Shown: positions 52,801 through 63,369 of the stretch, piece after piece
How positions within the stretch are numbered: the stretch's first letter is position 1
Layout: each line of letters opens with the position of its first letter
DNA from: Azolla pinnata
Lineage: Eukaryota; Streptophyta; Polypodiopsida; Salviniales; Salviniaceae
Length of the DNA: 64,000 nucleotides
Direction of reading: 5' to 3'
Assembly: GCA_037176905.1 (NCBI GenBank)
Contig: JBBBWG010026336.1
Location: 1 to 64,000 of the forward strand
Made by a program: the position numbers and the translations under genes
Notes under the pieces: model-generated
Told to the model about the DNA's origin: nothing
What the model saw: the letters and a program-made list of their open reading frames with translations, nothing else
The model's database searches: none

Positions 52801-53269
52801 TAATGCATTGAGCTTGTGCTCGGATGGGTCACTGTTTTGTTCTGGGCACATGGATGGGACTCTGCGTTTCTGGGATGTGAGAACAGGGAAGCCAGCCAAT
52901 GAGATTGCAGCACATGGGCAGATCATAACCTCGGTTTCCATGTCCAGGAGTGGTCAGGTGGTTCTCACCAGCGGAAGGGATAACACGCACAATCTGTTTG
53001 ATGTGCGAAGCATGGAAATCGTGGCCTCTTTCAAGGCCCCAGGCCACCGGGTATCGAGCAATTGGAGTCGATCGTGCATCAGTGCTGATGAGAATTACAT
53101 CGCTGCTGGTTCAGATGTTGGATCGGTTTCGGTTTGGAATGTGAAGAAGAACGAGGTGCAGAGTACCCTTTCAGGTCATTCCACCTCGGTGTTAGCTTGT
53201 GCGTGGAGCGACATGGGGAAGCCACTGGCTAGTGCAGATAGAAGCGGGTTTATACATCTTTGGCATTGA
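49854..53269 (+). CDS. ATG16: autophagy protein ATG16 (coiled coil plus WD40)
   Basis: Exons are 49854-49985, 50373-50554, 51068-51263 and 52247-53269; phases agree, giving 510 residues against 509 in Arabidopsis ATG16. The N-terminus (LAIEEACWSLRHRHRLEEAA, HSPALNALS) is the ATG5-binding region, residues about 45-170 are coiled coil (ending LLDRWMSQKMVDAERLNEAN), and residues about 195-510 carry seven WD40 repeats (LVSGGNDKLVKIWN, HDRTMKIWDLQRGYAVST, HMDGTLRFWDVRTGK, NWSRSCISADENYIAAGS). ATG16 dimerises and holds ATG12-ATG5 at the phagophore for ATG8 lipidation. The Met at 49875 is an alternative start that aligns better with Arabidopsis (MAIEE). All the WD repeats are in one 1-kb exon. The gene looks intact. 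Confidence 0.95.
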
Positions 53270-54336
53270 AAGACAGAAGCACACTGAGCCCTGCATTCTC
53301 GTATACGTCAAAGTTCTTTCTCCTCTGTAAGTAATAACCCTTCGCATTTCGAGGGTTATCCATTTTTTGGAATTACACCACACCCCGGTCTGGCTCTGTT
53401 TGATTATTGTTTTACACCAGGCTGAACCATGAAAGGAAAAACAGAATCGAAGCGCCAAACCATTTTGTGGATGCAAAGAAGGAAATAAAAATCCAGAAGA
53501 CACTTCCCAGTATATATATACGATCAAAATGTACACACCATCCATCACAAAAGTGTGGGTCTCATCATTATATATTCTGTTGTATTGCTAATCACCCTGA
53601 AAGCTCTTTTAGAATGCTTAAGATTCTTTGCTCAGCTTGTCTAATAATGCTACATTGTACCATGGTTTGGTGAAGTAATTCCTGGTATTGTTGTTCATTA
53701 GTAGTGTTGGTGCTTCTTGCATCAGTAAGCCAAAAGCTCGAAGCAATTTTAGCGCATTGGATTTCACAATATGGGCATAGAGATGTATATATCTGTGAGT
53801 GGTATATATATGCATTGTACTTCTGCCATCAACTGACCTAATCAGAAGCTTTTCAGTTTGAATGAAATCTTTACTTCATCAAAGGTTTGCATCCATAATC
53901 TCTGAGTACATGAATTGTTGTTTATATCGTGGTGGTGCATTGTACTTCTGCCATCAACTGGCCTAACCAGAAGCAGCTTTTCAGTTTGAATGAAATCTTT
54001 ACTTCATCAAAGGTTTGCATCCATGATCTCCTTCCTGAGTGCATGAATTGTTTTTTATATCATGGTGGTGGAGTAGTACTCTTGGAAAGCTTAGCAGCTC
54101 CACTGCCAGTGTGTGCTTTCATATTTTGACTTCTGCTTCAGCTACTTTGGAAAGAGCTCTGGCACTCAATCCCAGCCAAAGGGCCCAAGGGGGGGGGGGT
54201 GAGAGGAAGACAACACAGTCAGTTTTTTTGGTTGAACTTTGTGCAAAGGAAAAGAGCCATGTATGATGTTAGCAGCAAAATCAGATCAGGTTATACATTG
54301 ATCAAGCTGAGCAAGCTAAAGAAAGAGAAGAGCAAA
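53270..54336. other. convergent 3' region with a 125-bp tandem duplication
   Basis: It lies between the ATG16 stop and the TPR/J stop. A unit of about 125 bp occurs twice, about 53818-53941 and 53942-54070, sharing TGTACTTCTGCCATCAACTG and TTTCAGTTTGAATGAAATCT. A G10 run sits near 54190. No gene is seen. Confidence 0.75.
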
Positions 54337-56616
54337 TCATGGAACAGAGAGAGGTTGAGGATGAGGATGAGGATGAGGGAGGCTCCATGGGCCTGTCAAC
54401 AGGCATTGATCTTGATCCTCTGGAAGGTCTCCAAACAGCTGAAGCCCTTTGAAGGCCTGCAAGACCAAGCTGAGATCGATATCGCCATCGATCTTCCCTT
54501 GTTCATTGCTCACAACAGCCTCTCCTTCCATCTCTGCATTCTCAGCACCAGGCATTCTTAGCACTGCATCTTCTTCCTTGCCCATTTCGATGCAAGCAGA
54601 AGTAACCCCATCCTCACCATCGAAGTCGAAGCTGCCTCCATCGATCGCCATCGGCTTGCTGCTTCCTGTATCATCACAATGCTGATGCCAACATATGCCC
54701 TTTCGGCTGCGTTTGTGCTCCTTCGCCTTCTCCTTCTCCTCTTCGGCGATGCTCGACAGCAGCTTGGTGTAAGCTTTATGGATCAGCTTCGAGAGCCTCG
54801 CCGCCGAAGCTTTCGCTTCTTCCCTCGCCATCTCCATATCCCTGCTTGAATGCCCATCTTGCAGGCCTGCATCGGCGGCGAAGAAGCACAGCGCCTTCTC
54901 CGGGCTGTGCTTGAGGGAAATCAGGAGATAGGCTTTCTCGACGTCCTCCATGCTGCAGTGCTGGGGCACGTCGAGCACAGCTCGGGCATCGAGCATGCAG
55001 AGGCCAGGGGAGAGCCGCCTCCTGATGGCGATGATCTTGCTGTTGATGTATTCCAATCCAGAGAGCATGTCGAGATCGGAGCCATTGATCTGCGCCGCGA
55101 GCTTCCATTGCTGCTGCTGCTGCTGCGAGGATGGAGCTTCGGCAGATGCAGGCATGGAAAGGCTCCGCAGGTTCGCCTCGAACATCATCTTCAGCTGCTG
55201 CAGGTCGAGGAGGCACTCGGTGAAGCTTCTCACCAGCTCATGAAGAGAGGCTCTGATGCTGAGAGCCTTGGCGCATTTAGGGTTTAGGGCGAGGGTGTGA
55301 TTGCAGTCGGCTATGGCATCGACCACCTTGCCCATGGCTTGGTGCGCGATCGCGCGGTGCAGGTAGCAGTCGGTGATGAAAGAAGGTGGGGCATGGTGAT
55401 GATGATGATGAGCTGTCTTCCTGCCTTCGATGAGCTTGGTGAGATGCCTCACCGATTCGGAGTAGAGCCCGGCTTCGAGAGCTATGGAAGCTGCGGATCG
55501 GCGGCGGAGGAGAAGCTTTATGTTGGAGATCATGCTGTCGATGAGCTTAAGATCGGCGGTGTAACAAGGATCAGAGTACTCGGATTGTCGAATCTTCTTC
55601 CCGTGTCGATGGTGGCGAGGAGGATGAGGATGAGGATGGTGAGATGGGGAATATTCGCCCCCTCTGATTCCATCCCGATTCGCTGCTTCGATTCCATGCG
55701 ATTCCTGGTTTCTTCTCCTGATTCCATCCCGATTCGCTTCGATTCCATGAGACCCCTGGTTTTTCCTCCGGCCGATTCCATCCCGACTCGCTTCGATTCG
55801 CTTCGATCTCTGGTTTTTCCTTCTCCAGATTCCATATCTGATAGCTGCTTCGCGACCTCTTCTCTGTTTCCTGAGGCTTGCAGCATCCATGGCGCCGATG
55901 ATGGCGATGGAGGTGCTTCCATGGCAGCAGAAATCATCTTCCCTGATACCATTGCTCCGCTTCCGAGAGGCCTCTGATGCGGCTCTCTTCCCCTTGCAAA
56001 GAAGCGCCATGGCATCTTCCATCATCCCCAGGTGATAGCAAGCTTGACCTAGGACCAGATACCTCCATTCCAACCCGCCATTGCCATTTGCTGCTGGCAT
56101 TTCACCTCCTTCGGCCTTGACACCGCCGGAAGATGTTGGCTTCCGCTTGAAGGAAAAGAGCAGATTTGACCGAATGCAGAAGCATTTCCCACAAGAAGGG
56201 GAAGAAGCTTCCGCCTCGGCTTCGATCGCCGCTTCTCCGAAGCATTCCATGGGGTCGTTTTCATCGGCATCGGTAGTTCTGATGATCTTCTTGTTGTTGT
56301 TGTTGCTGCTGCTGCTGCTGCTAAGGCTGGGCAAGAAGGAGTGCAGCAATTCTACCACTTCTTTGTACCTCTTCAAGCGCAGTAGAGCTTTGGCCTTCAG
56401 CTCCAATGGCTTCTCCCAGTCCGGGTACATCTCCAGGGCGGAGTTGAGGGAGGAGATGGCTTCCTCGGTCTCTCCATAGGTGCCGGAGGAAAGGATCTTG
56501 GCGGCATGGTGGAGGTGCGACTCTGCAATCTGCAAAACAAAACGAGGAACGAGGCAAGAAACGCGATTGAAGAAGAAGAAGATGGAAGAAGAAGAAGAAG
56601 AAGACATGCAATCAGA

Positions 56617-56665
<49 letters not shown>

Positions 56666-56728
56666 TCGAACCTTAGCTCTGCCAAAGTAGCCATGGCGCC
56701 TGAGGAAGGAGATCAAACGAAGAGTCAT
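54337..56728 (-). CDS. TPR protein with degenerate J domain (749 aa)
   Basis: Two minus-strand exons, 56728-56672 and 56529-54337, join in phase 0. The start MTLRLISFLRRHGYFGRAK flows into IAESHLHHAAKILSSGTYGE, a TPR helix pair; starting at the in-frame ATG at 56694 instead would translate a (CT)n intron as Ser-Leu repeats. TPR-like units occur at about 20-80, 170-200 and 400-470 (CYLHRAIAHQAMGKVVDAIA; CNHTLALNPKCAKALSIRAS). Residues about 290-345 hold three to four repeats of an 18-residue Arg/Asn/Gly unit (GRRKNQGSHGIEANRDGI). At about 540-600 lies a J-like domain, VLDVPQHCSMEDVEKAYLLI then SLKHSPEKA, with the HPD triad replaced by SPE. It resembles plant TPR plus DnaJ proteins, but Hsp70 stimulation is doubtful. 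Confidence 0.85.
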
Positions 56729-57246
56729 TACATTACATTACAAGAAGAAGACGAAGAGAAGCAGCGAGAGCCAAACAGAAAGAATGGGGCTTCCAGCAGC
56801 AGCACCACCATAGCCATACACTCAGAATCTCTCTCTCTCAGAACTCTCTCTCTCTCAGACTCTCTCTCTCTCTCTCTCTCTCTCTCGGATTCTCTCTGTG
56901 CCTGTATGTTTCCTGTGTTTCTGTGCGTGTTCTTATAAGCCCGGGCTGTGTTCTCGGCCTTCCTTTTCCGTCGTCTCCGCCTCTGTCTCGGTCCTCTGTC
57001 GCTGCGAGCTATGGAAAAGCAGAGATTTCGAGCTATGGAAAAGCAGGAAATCTCTGAAGCTTTCGCAAGAAGAAGAAGATGATGATGAAGAAGAAGAAGA
57101 AGAAGAAGAAGAAGAAGAAGAAGAAGAAGAAAATCAATTAAATTAAATTTCTAGATCTAAGTATATATCTATTTTATTTATTTTGTTTATTTGTTTATTT
57201 ATATTTATCTTTATATTTATTGATTTATATTTATTGTTTATTTATT
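56729..57246 (-). promoter_or_regulatory. promoter and leader of the TPR/J gene; microsatellites
   Basis: CT-rich tracts (56828-56890) and two copies of GAGCTATGGAAAAGCAG (57007-57045) are followed by a GAA run (57064-57130) and a TTTA microsatellite that leads into the next MITE. No gene is supported. Confidence 0.5.
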
Positions 57247-57670
57247 TGGAGAATTACAGAAAAACGCCTAACAAAATCATAATTTACATTTTAACGCCTA
57301 CTGAAATCAGACATTACAAATTAACTCCTAATCTTAGCTTCCCACTAAGCATCAACACCCAATTAATCCCGCCAGTATCATTTTGTTCCTAATTGCTTCC
57401 CACCAGTTGATCTTGATCGATTCCCTTCCGGTATTCGCTTAGCAAAGGTCAAGTAATTTTAGAGTCTAATTAATGGATTAACACGCGTTGATCTGGCGTT
57501 AATCAAGTAATCGAGCGCTAATCAGTCGGTTCAATTGATGTTAATGGAACTCGCAATTAATGAAATTGGTTGTTAATCAATTAGTTGCACATGAAATTGT
57601 AATTTCCAGTTTTGATAGACGTTAAAATGTAATTTATAATTTTGTTAGGTGTTTTTTGGTAATTTCCCCT
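57247..57670 (+). mobile_element. MITE-like element, full length (copy next to 57693)
   Basis: The left end is GGAGAATTACAGAAAAACGC, then CAAAATCATAATTTACATTT and TAACGCC. The right end is GACGTTAAAATGTAATTTAT, then AATTTTGTTAGGTGTTTTTT and GGTAATTTCCCC. The two ends match as inverted repeats over about 50 bp. It is about 424 bp, AT-rich, without coding capacity, and flanked by TTTA microsatellite on the left and TTTA/TA on the right, so a target duplication cannot be told from the repeat. Confidence 0.88.
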
Positions 57671-57692
57671 TATTTATTATATATATATATAT

Positions 57693-58153
57693 GGGAGAAT
57701 TACCAAAAATCGCCTTACCCAAATTATAAACTACATTTTAACGCCAACTGAAATCACAAACTACAAATTAACGCCTAATCTTATCTTCCACTAAAAATCA
57801 TTAACACCCAATTAATTCCGCTAGTACCGATCTCATTCCTAATCGCCTCCCGCTAATTGAACTTGATCCCGATCGAGTCCCTTACCTGCATTCGACCAGC
57901 TAAAAAGCTAGTAAAATTTAGAATCTAATTAATCGATGAACACCCCGATGTTTAGTTTTAATCGAGCAATTACGCCTTAAATCAATTATCTACTAAAGTG
58001 TTAATTGAATTCACAGCCGCTTGATTTGGTGTTAAATCGATCGATTGCACGTTAATCCCAAAAATTAGGCGTTAATTTGTAATTTCTAGTTTCGGTAGGC
58101 GTTTAAAATGTAAATCATAATTTTGTTAGGCGTGTTTTTTGGTAATTTTTCTT
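57693..58153 (+). mobile_element. MITE-like element, full length
   Basis: The left end is GGGAGAATTACCAAAAATCG, then AAATTATAAACTACATTTTA and ACGCC. The right end is GGCGTTTAAAATGTAAATCA, then TTTTGTTAGGCG and TTTTTTGGTAATTTTTC. It lies 22 bp after the previous copy in the same orientation, with a TA/TTTA microsatellite between them. It is about 461 bp. Confidence 0.88.
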
Positions 58154-60889
58154 AGATATATCTATCTATTTGTTTTATTTATTTGTTTATTTATTTCCTG
58201 CTGTTTCTAATTTGTTTTTAATTTCCATTTTTATTATTGTTTCTTGAAAATCTTTTCTCCGCGTATTTACGCCACCTCCAAATATTCAGGGGACCAATGG
58301 GAGGGCGCCACGTGTCAGGTCCTGCCCGATTATTATTATTCCCGCGTTCACGGAAAAATACGGTTTTTCAGAAATAGATTTAAAATAAATAAATGGCCGG
58401 AAAATGTGAACTCGGGATTCTGTTCTTTGCTTTTTCATTCTTTTAAGAGGAAAAGCATTAGTAATTAACGACTTAATTAAGGATTTAACTAACCAATTAA
58501 ACAGTTATTGAACTAATTAATTAAGTAATTAAACTAAGAACATAAGCAATTAAGTAAGTAAAGAATTATTTAACTAATTGATTAAAAGAGCTCGTACGCG
58601 GTTTCTCTCGGAATCTGTCTCTTGAAACCCTAAACCCTAAACCTTGCAATCCTAAAAAAAAACCTAAACCCTAAAACCTTCTGTCCCAGAAACCCTAAAC
58701 CACATGAGACCCTAGAAGCGCTTTATATCCCGAAGCCCGAAGCCGTTAATCTAGAAACCCTAATAAACCCTCACATTAATTAATCGGATTCTCGATTCCT
58801 AAACCCTGTAAACCCTAACATCATCGGCACCCTGAACCCTGTGTCAAGCTTTTGGTCTCTTCCAAACTACTCATGGAGATCGATCGAATCATGAGAACGT
58901 ACAGCTCGGAAGCGGTGGTAGTTCCAATCCAGATTTAGCAGAATCGTCCCAGAGGGCTTGGGGGAAATCTTACACGGCGGTTCACATCTACGTTTGTTAA
59001 AAAAACAAACGCGTAGTTTATAAATAAAATACGGTTTAGAATACTCGTACATATTTCACGTTCTGGAAGTTTGTCGTTTTTTCTCCAGCCGGATTGATCA
59101 AATATCGAAAACAAGTTTTACTAGGGCTACAGACGATTTTGTCTGCAAAATGCGAACACTGGTAAAATTTCTGAACTTTGAATTTGAAATTTGATTTCTC
59201 TACAAATTGAGATTTCATAAATTGACCGATGCGAAGACATGGAGCATGAAGATTTTTCAGTGATGTGTTGTAGGTTCAATTAATTGTAAATCTCTATCAT
59301 TATTTATCATACATATTTTATGTATTTTATGTATTAAACCCACATTTTACGTATTTAAGCTGTATTTTTATGTATTTGGTGTATTTAACCCATATTTAAT
59401 GTATTTAACCTGCATTTTACGTATTTGACCTATATTTAATGTATTTAACCCGTATTTTATGCATCTAGCCTGTATTTTATGCATCTAGCCCATAATTTAA
59501 CCTGCAATTAACATATTTAACAACGATATGTTAAAATATGTATTCTAGTATACATTCTTTATTGAATACTTTAAAAATACGTTGCATATATACATAGTAC
59601 AGATACGATAAGCTACGTATGTGGCTCACATGCACCACACAGACACAGGCACAGACATAGACAGACGCACGTAGATCCATTCCGGACTCGTGCTCGACAA
59701 CTGGCACAGAACCAGAAGAATCGCTCATAATGGACATAATGCGGTTTAAGCAAGAAGGAAAGAAAGACAGAAAGATTCACGAGGAAGGAAAAGCTTGTGA
59801 TCGATCGATCTCTCTCAGAGAATTCTAGAATTCCTTCCCTGTCGAACTATCAGGCAATTCATCATCATCATCATCATCTTCTTCTTCTTCTTCTTGTTTG
59901 TTTTTTTTAACCCCAGAGTTGTAGAGATTCTTCTGGGACAAGCTTCCGACATCATGAGAAAGATGGTAAAAAAAAGCGGGCGAATGTGCTTTCCTTCCCG
60001 AGGTCCATCTCCTTCAGTTCCAGGGTTCAAGGAAGGCTCATCAGGGTTTCTAGGGTTTCGGATATGATCGATCGATCGATCGATCTGTTCAAAAGCAGGC
60101 AGCCGGAAAAAAAACATTCCCGCGGGGGATCGATCCGTGCATTAAAACAAATAAACGAGGACGAACGAAACGAAGATTACACGCGCATCGATCAATTGTT
60201 TTTTCCAAGTAACAGAAAGGAGGAAAAAAAACCAAGGCATCATTCTTCATGTGATGTTCATTGTTACTGTTAAGGTTTTACAGAGTCTTTATATATATGT
60301 GTGCGTATATGTACATGTAGATGTATATGTATATGGATAAATCTACATGTAATAGTTTCTTTCTTTTTAACATTTTTTGTTTTCTACAAAAGGTTTTGTT
60401 TTCTTTTTCTTTGTTAGTTTTTTGTTTCTTAATCCCAACACTTTTGTAAAAGCCCTCCAAGACTGAGAAATATTATTCCCTTCTTGATAAGGCTCATAAA
60501 TAGTCCCACCATTCTTACTATTGCTATTTACTGTTGTTGCTGCTGTTGTTGTTTGTTGTTGTTGTTGTTTGTTGTTGTTGTTGCTGATACTCACATGTGG
60601 TCAAACTGACTAGAATGAATCCTCAATTTTGAAGGGTATCTTTGTGGTCAAACTGACCAGAATGAATCCTCAAGTTTTGAAGGGTATCTTTTCGATCGAT
60701 ATATCAAGGGAAGCATGAGAAGGTTTTTACATCGATCCATCCATCCATCTTGCAATGAGCAGATAGACAGAGATCGATCGATCAGATCATCACTTGTGCT
60801 GTTTGTGCTGACTTTAGCAGATGGCCCCAGACAGACAGACAAACAGACAGACAGAGAGCTCGATTGAAAAGATCTGATCTTCGAACTAA
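58154..60889. other. repeat-rich intergenic DNA
   Basis: No gene is supported. Contents: AAACCCTAAACCCTAAACC-type telomere words at 58620-58830; an AT-rich minisatellite with units like TATTTAACCTGTATTTTATG at 59290-59520, running into a segment shared with 24.04-24.16 kb; GATCGATC runs near 59800 and 60067; a TATATGTACATG run at 60290-60335; and a 47-bp unit (GTGGTCAAACTGAC, GAATGAATCCTCAA, TTTTGAAGGGTATCTT) present twice at 60597-60695. A minus-strand frame at 60594-60420 (GGTIYEPYQEGNNISQSWRA) is of unknown value. Confidence 0.6.
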
Positions 60890-61953
60890 CTAGCTATACA
60901 CGAAGAGCTGCTTCGGATTCGGCCCCTCGAGACAGAGTACCGGCAAGTAAGCAAGCCGCGGTTTTTCCATTGCAAATGGGCTTAGACAAAACTGCGAAAA
61001 AAAATACTAGTAATAAATGTTTGATCTGATTCGCAAGCAGCGAGTGCCTTTGCATGTGGGACATTTTTTAAAGGTTTGGAATCGAACCGTATGAGGAATG
61101 TATTAATAATGCAAGTGCGCGCTTACCGCTTCCATAATCGAATACAAATTGTTGTTGCTGATGATCACTGAGCTCAGGCTTTTAACCCCCTACAAAAATT
61201 AATAATCGACGCAGTTTCTAAAGTTATCGGCATCCCCTAAAAGTAGCCGACTTTCTCAAGTTCATGCCCTCCATGTGCCTGACACATCCGCACTACTACC
61301 GACTTTCGCAATCCAATCTGTTGCTTGCTTGCTTGCTTCTTCTAATTCATTTGTTTTTTTACGCCATCGTGTCCGAAAGCAGTATGGAATGCCATGTAAG
61401 AAGCACTTGGAGGGGATTTCCTTATGATTCAGTGATATTATTGTGGGGCATTCATGGATATAAATATATGTATATAGATTTATGTATGATGGTAGGAAGC
61501 TTGACCATTTTAACCTGAGATTTCGGATCGGATCGATAGATATATCGCTCACCTTTTGCTCTTGAGAATCGAGCTCAACATGTGTAACCATCCTTCGTCG
61601 GTGGTTTTTAGTGCTGAAAGTGCGAAAACGCGTTCGTTTATTTAGGCACGATCTGGCCGAGTACGATGTAACTACCTCTCGTGTTTTTTCAGTTGTGATC
61701 GAATCGGTTTACAAAAGAGGCGAATTTTGTTACGAGGGATCGATCGAAAGCTTGCCATAGATCAGTTGATCGATCATATATCGGCGGACGAGCGTTCTTA
61801 CTCTGCATTACCTTCGACGAAAGCCTTGGATGCAAGAGGGTAATCAGGAGTGTTTATGATTAGAATTTTAACGCCAGAAGGATTGATCAGAAGAAGTCGA
61901 GTAGTCGGAATAAATATTAAATGTAGAATGTTTGCGACGATGCCACTTGGCAT
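60890..61953 (-). CDS. small spliced gene or gene remnant, unrecognised (about 118 aa)
   Basis: Four minus-strand exons, 61953-61812, 61613-61553, 61178-61127 and 60991-60890, share compatible phases and sum to 357 nt with one stop. The joined product includes INTPDYPLASKAFVEALKTT, DEGWLHMLSSILKSKS, LSSVIISNNNLYSIMEAFCL and SPFAMEKPRLAYLPVLC, ending LEGPNPKQLFVYS. The third exon uses a weak acceptor (AAAAG at 61179) because a better-looking one gives a stop. The codons and splice signals look real, but the first 20 residues may not be. The 5' side meets a SINE-like unit and a LINE, so this could be the 3' half of a larger gene cut by insertions. No function is proposed. Confidence 0.45.
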
Positions 61954-62042
61954 TCATACGTCAATCGTGACTTGTTGTGGATTTTGCTATGTATATTATA
62001 CACTTAGTTAGTTAGTTAGTTAAACCATCGATTATATTTATG

Positions 62043-62190
62043 AGTAAAGCGAAATAGTGTGGTAGTTGGTGTTGAAGACTTCCGTTAAGAAATTATAGGT
62101 TCGAATATTTATGATGATATTTTGTTTGTACACTCGTGACATTAACCTCTTTCATCCTCGTCGAGGGATTCAATGCCAACTCACTGACAC
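62043..62190 (+). mobile_element. SINE-like unit with tRNA-type promoter boxes
   Basis: GTGGTAGTTGGTG at about 62060 resembles the pol III A box, and GGTTCGAATATT at about 62098 resembles the B box. They are about 35 bp apart, as in tRNA-derived plant SINEs. The body (GATGATATTTTGTTTGTACA onward) carries no frame. The ends are unclear; a GTTA repeat (about 62005-62022) lies just before it. Confidence 0.45.
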
Positions 62191-62199
62191 ATCAATCTA

Positions 62200-63130
62200 A
62201 TCTTCTCGATCGATTTTATTTCTATCATCGTGCTCTTATGTTGCTTGTAGCTTCCTGTCTTCACGATATTGTGGCATAAAACATGTACTTTGTAACGAAT
62301 AGCTCATGTTAACGAGGCATCGTGCTCGATTCTCTCGATATAAGCATGGAATTGTAGGTAGACTTTGTGATTTGTGACTCTCAGAATACCTCCACTGGTG
62401 GTGCCATTCTCTTCTCGAATGCCTTGACACACCGGCAACTTTTCCATATAGGCCATAACGTGGTTTCACTAATAATTTCTTATAATGGATATTCACCAGC
62501 TTTTCCATATAGGCCATAATGTGGTTTTACAATCATTTCCTATACTGGATCTTCACCAATTTTTCCATATAGACCATAATGTGGTTTCACTAATCATTTC
62601 TTATAATGGATCTTCACCTTTTTCCTCCTCATAAACTATACACATGGTTGAAAGGAAATAATATTAATCATTCATCTGGTGATGCACCAAGCCATGCTAT
62701 GAGCATTACTTTCATATAACATTGGATTCATATCAAGATCCTTAGAAATATGTTTCCGGATTGCTTTTGCATGGATACATTCCTATAGATAATGTTGTTG
62801 AGTTTCAATCGTGACTATGCAGAACGGGCATCCGATTTCACCAATCGTGGCTTTATAAATACCACGCTCATATTGCTACCCTCCTATGAATCAACCACTG
62901 AAAAGTTATAATTCTCTGAACTAGGTTGCGATGCCATAATCTCCTCCAAAAACCTCTTCTTAGGAGCTCCGTTGAGATCTCATTCTCTTCCCACACTTCC
63001 ATTGTTGCCGGTTTGGCTTGCCTGTTGCATCTTAGAATCTGCCTTCCCTCCATAGAGGAATCAAAGAAATCGGATAAAAATGTATAGAATAGTTTAAAAA
63101 TTTGATTGAAAACAAGCAAGGCAGAAAAAA
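62200..63130 (-). mobile_element. LINE ORF2 3' fragment (minus strand)
   Basis: On the minus strand WRRLWHRNLVQRIITFQWLI, then HRRVAI, leads into a zf-RVT pattern IGEIGCPFCIVTIETQQHYL, a stop where Trp is usual, then ECIHAKAIRKHISK. Further down are decayed C-terminal sequences. Within it, at 62440-62625, a 61-bp unit (TTTTCCATATAGGCCATAAT, GTGGTTTCACTAATCATTTC) is repeated three times. It is a dead fragment without reverse transcriptase. Confidence 0.75.
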
Positions 63131-63365
63131 CATACTAGAGAGCAAGAATCGTACGTATTTTATAAGAAAATAAATAAATATATACACATATACACAGACA
63201 TGCATACAAGAATTCGCCTTCCTTCATAGAGAAATCAAAGAAATCTGATATAAATGTTCAGAAACAATTTAAAAAATTGATTAAAAACAATAAATAAAAC
63301 AAATAAAATTGGCGAGAAAAACATACCAGAGAGCAAGAATTGTATGTATTTTATAAGAAAAAAAG
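63035..63365. repeat. direct duplication of about 145 bp
   Basis: 63035-63180 and 63215-63365 share AGAGAAATCAAAGAAATC(T/C)G, then AAAACATAC(T/C)AGAGAGCAAG and GTATTTTATAAGAAAA. The pair sits exactly between the two divergent LINE fragments. Confidence 0.85.
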
Positions 63366-63369
63366 AAAG

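Noticed and set aside
60367-60594. 75-residue minus-strand frame (Gln/Thr-rich start, then IYEPYQEGNNISQSWRAF)
   Set aside because: The part after the CAA repeats looks mildly protein-like but has no partner exon or homologue I recognise; left as unassigned.
62080-62115. Functional tRNA gene
   Set aside because: Only A/B-box-like sequences are present;no cloverleaf with acceptor stem can be formed, so a SINE remnant is the better reading.
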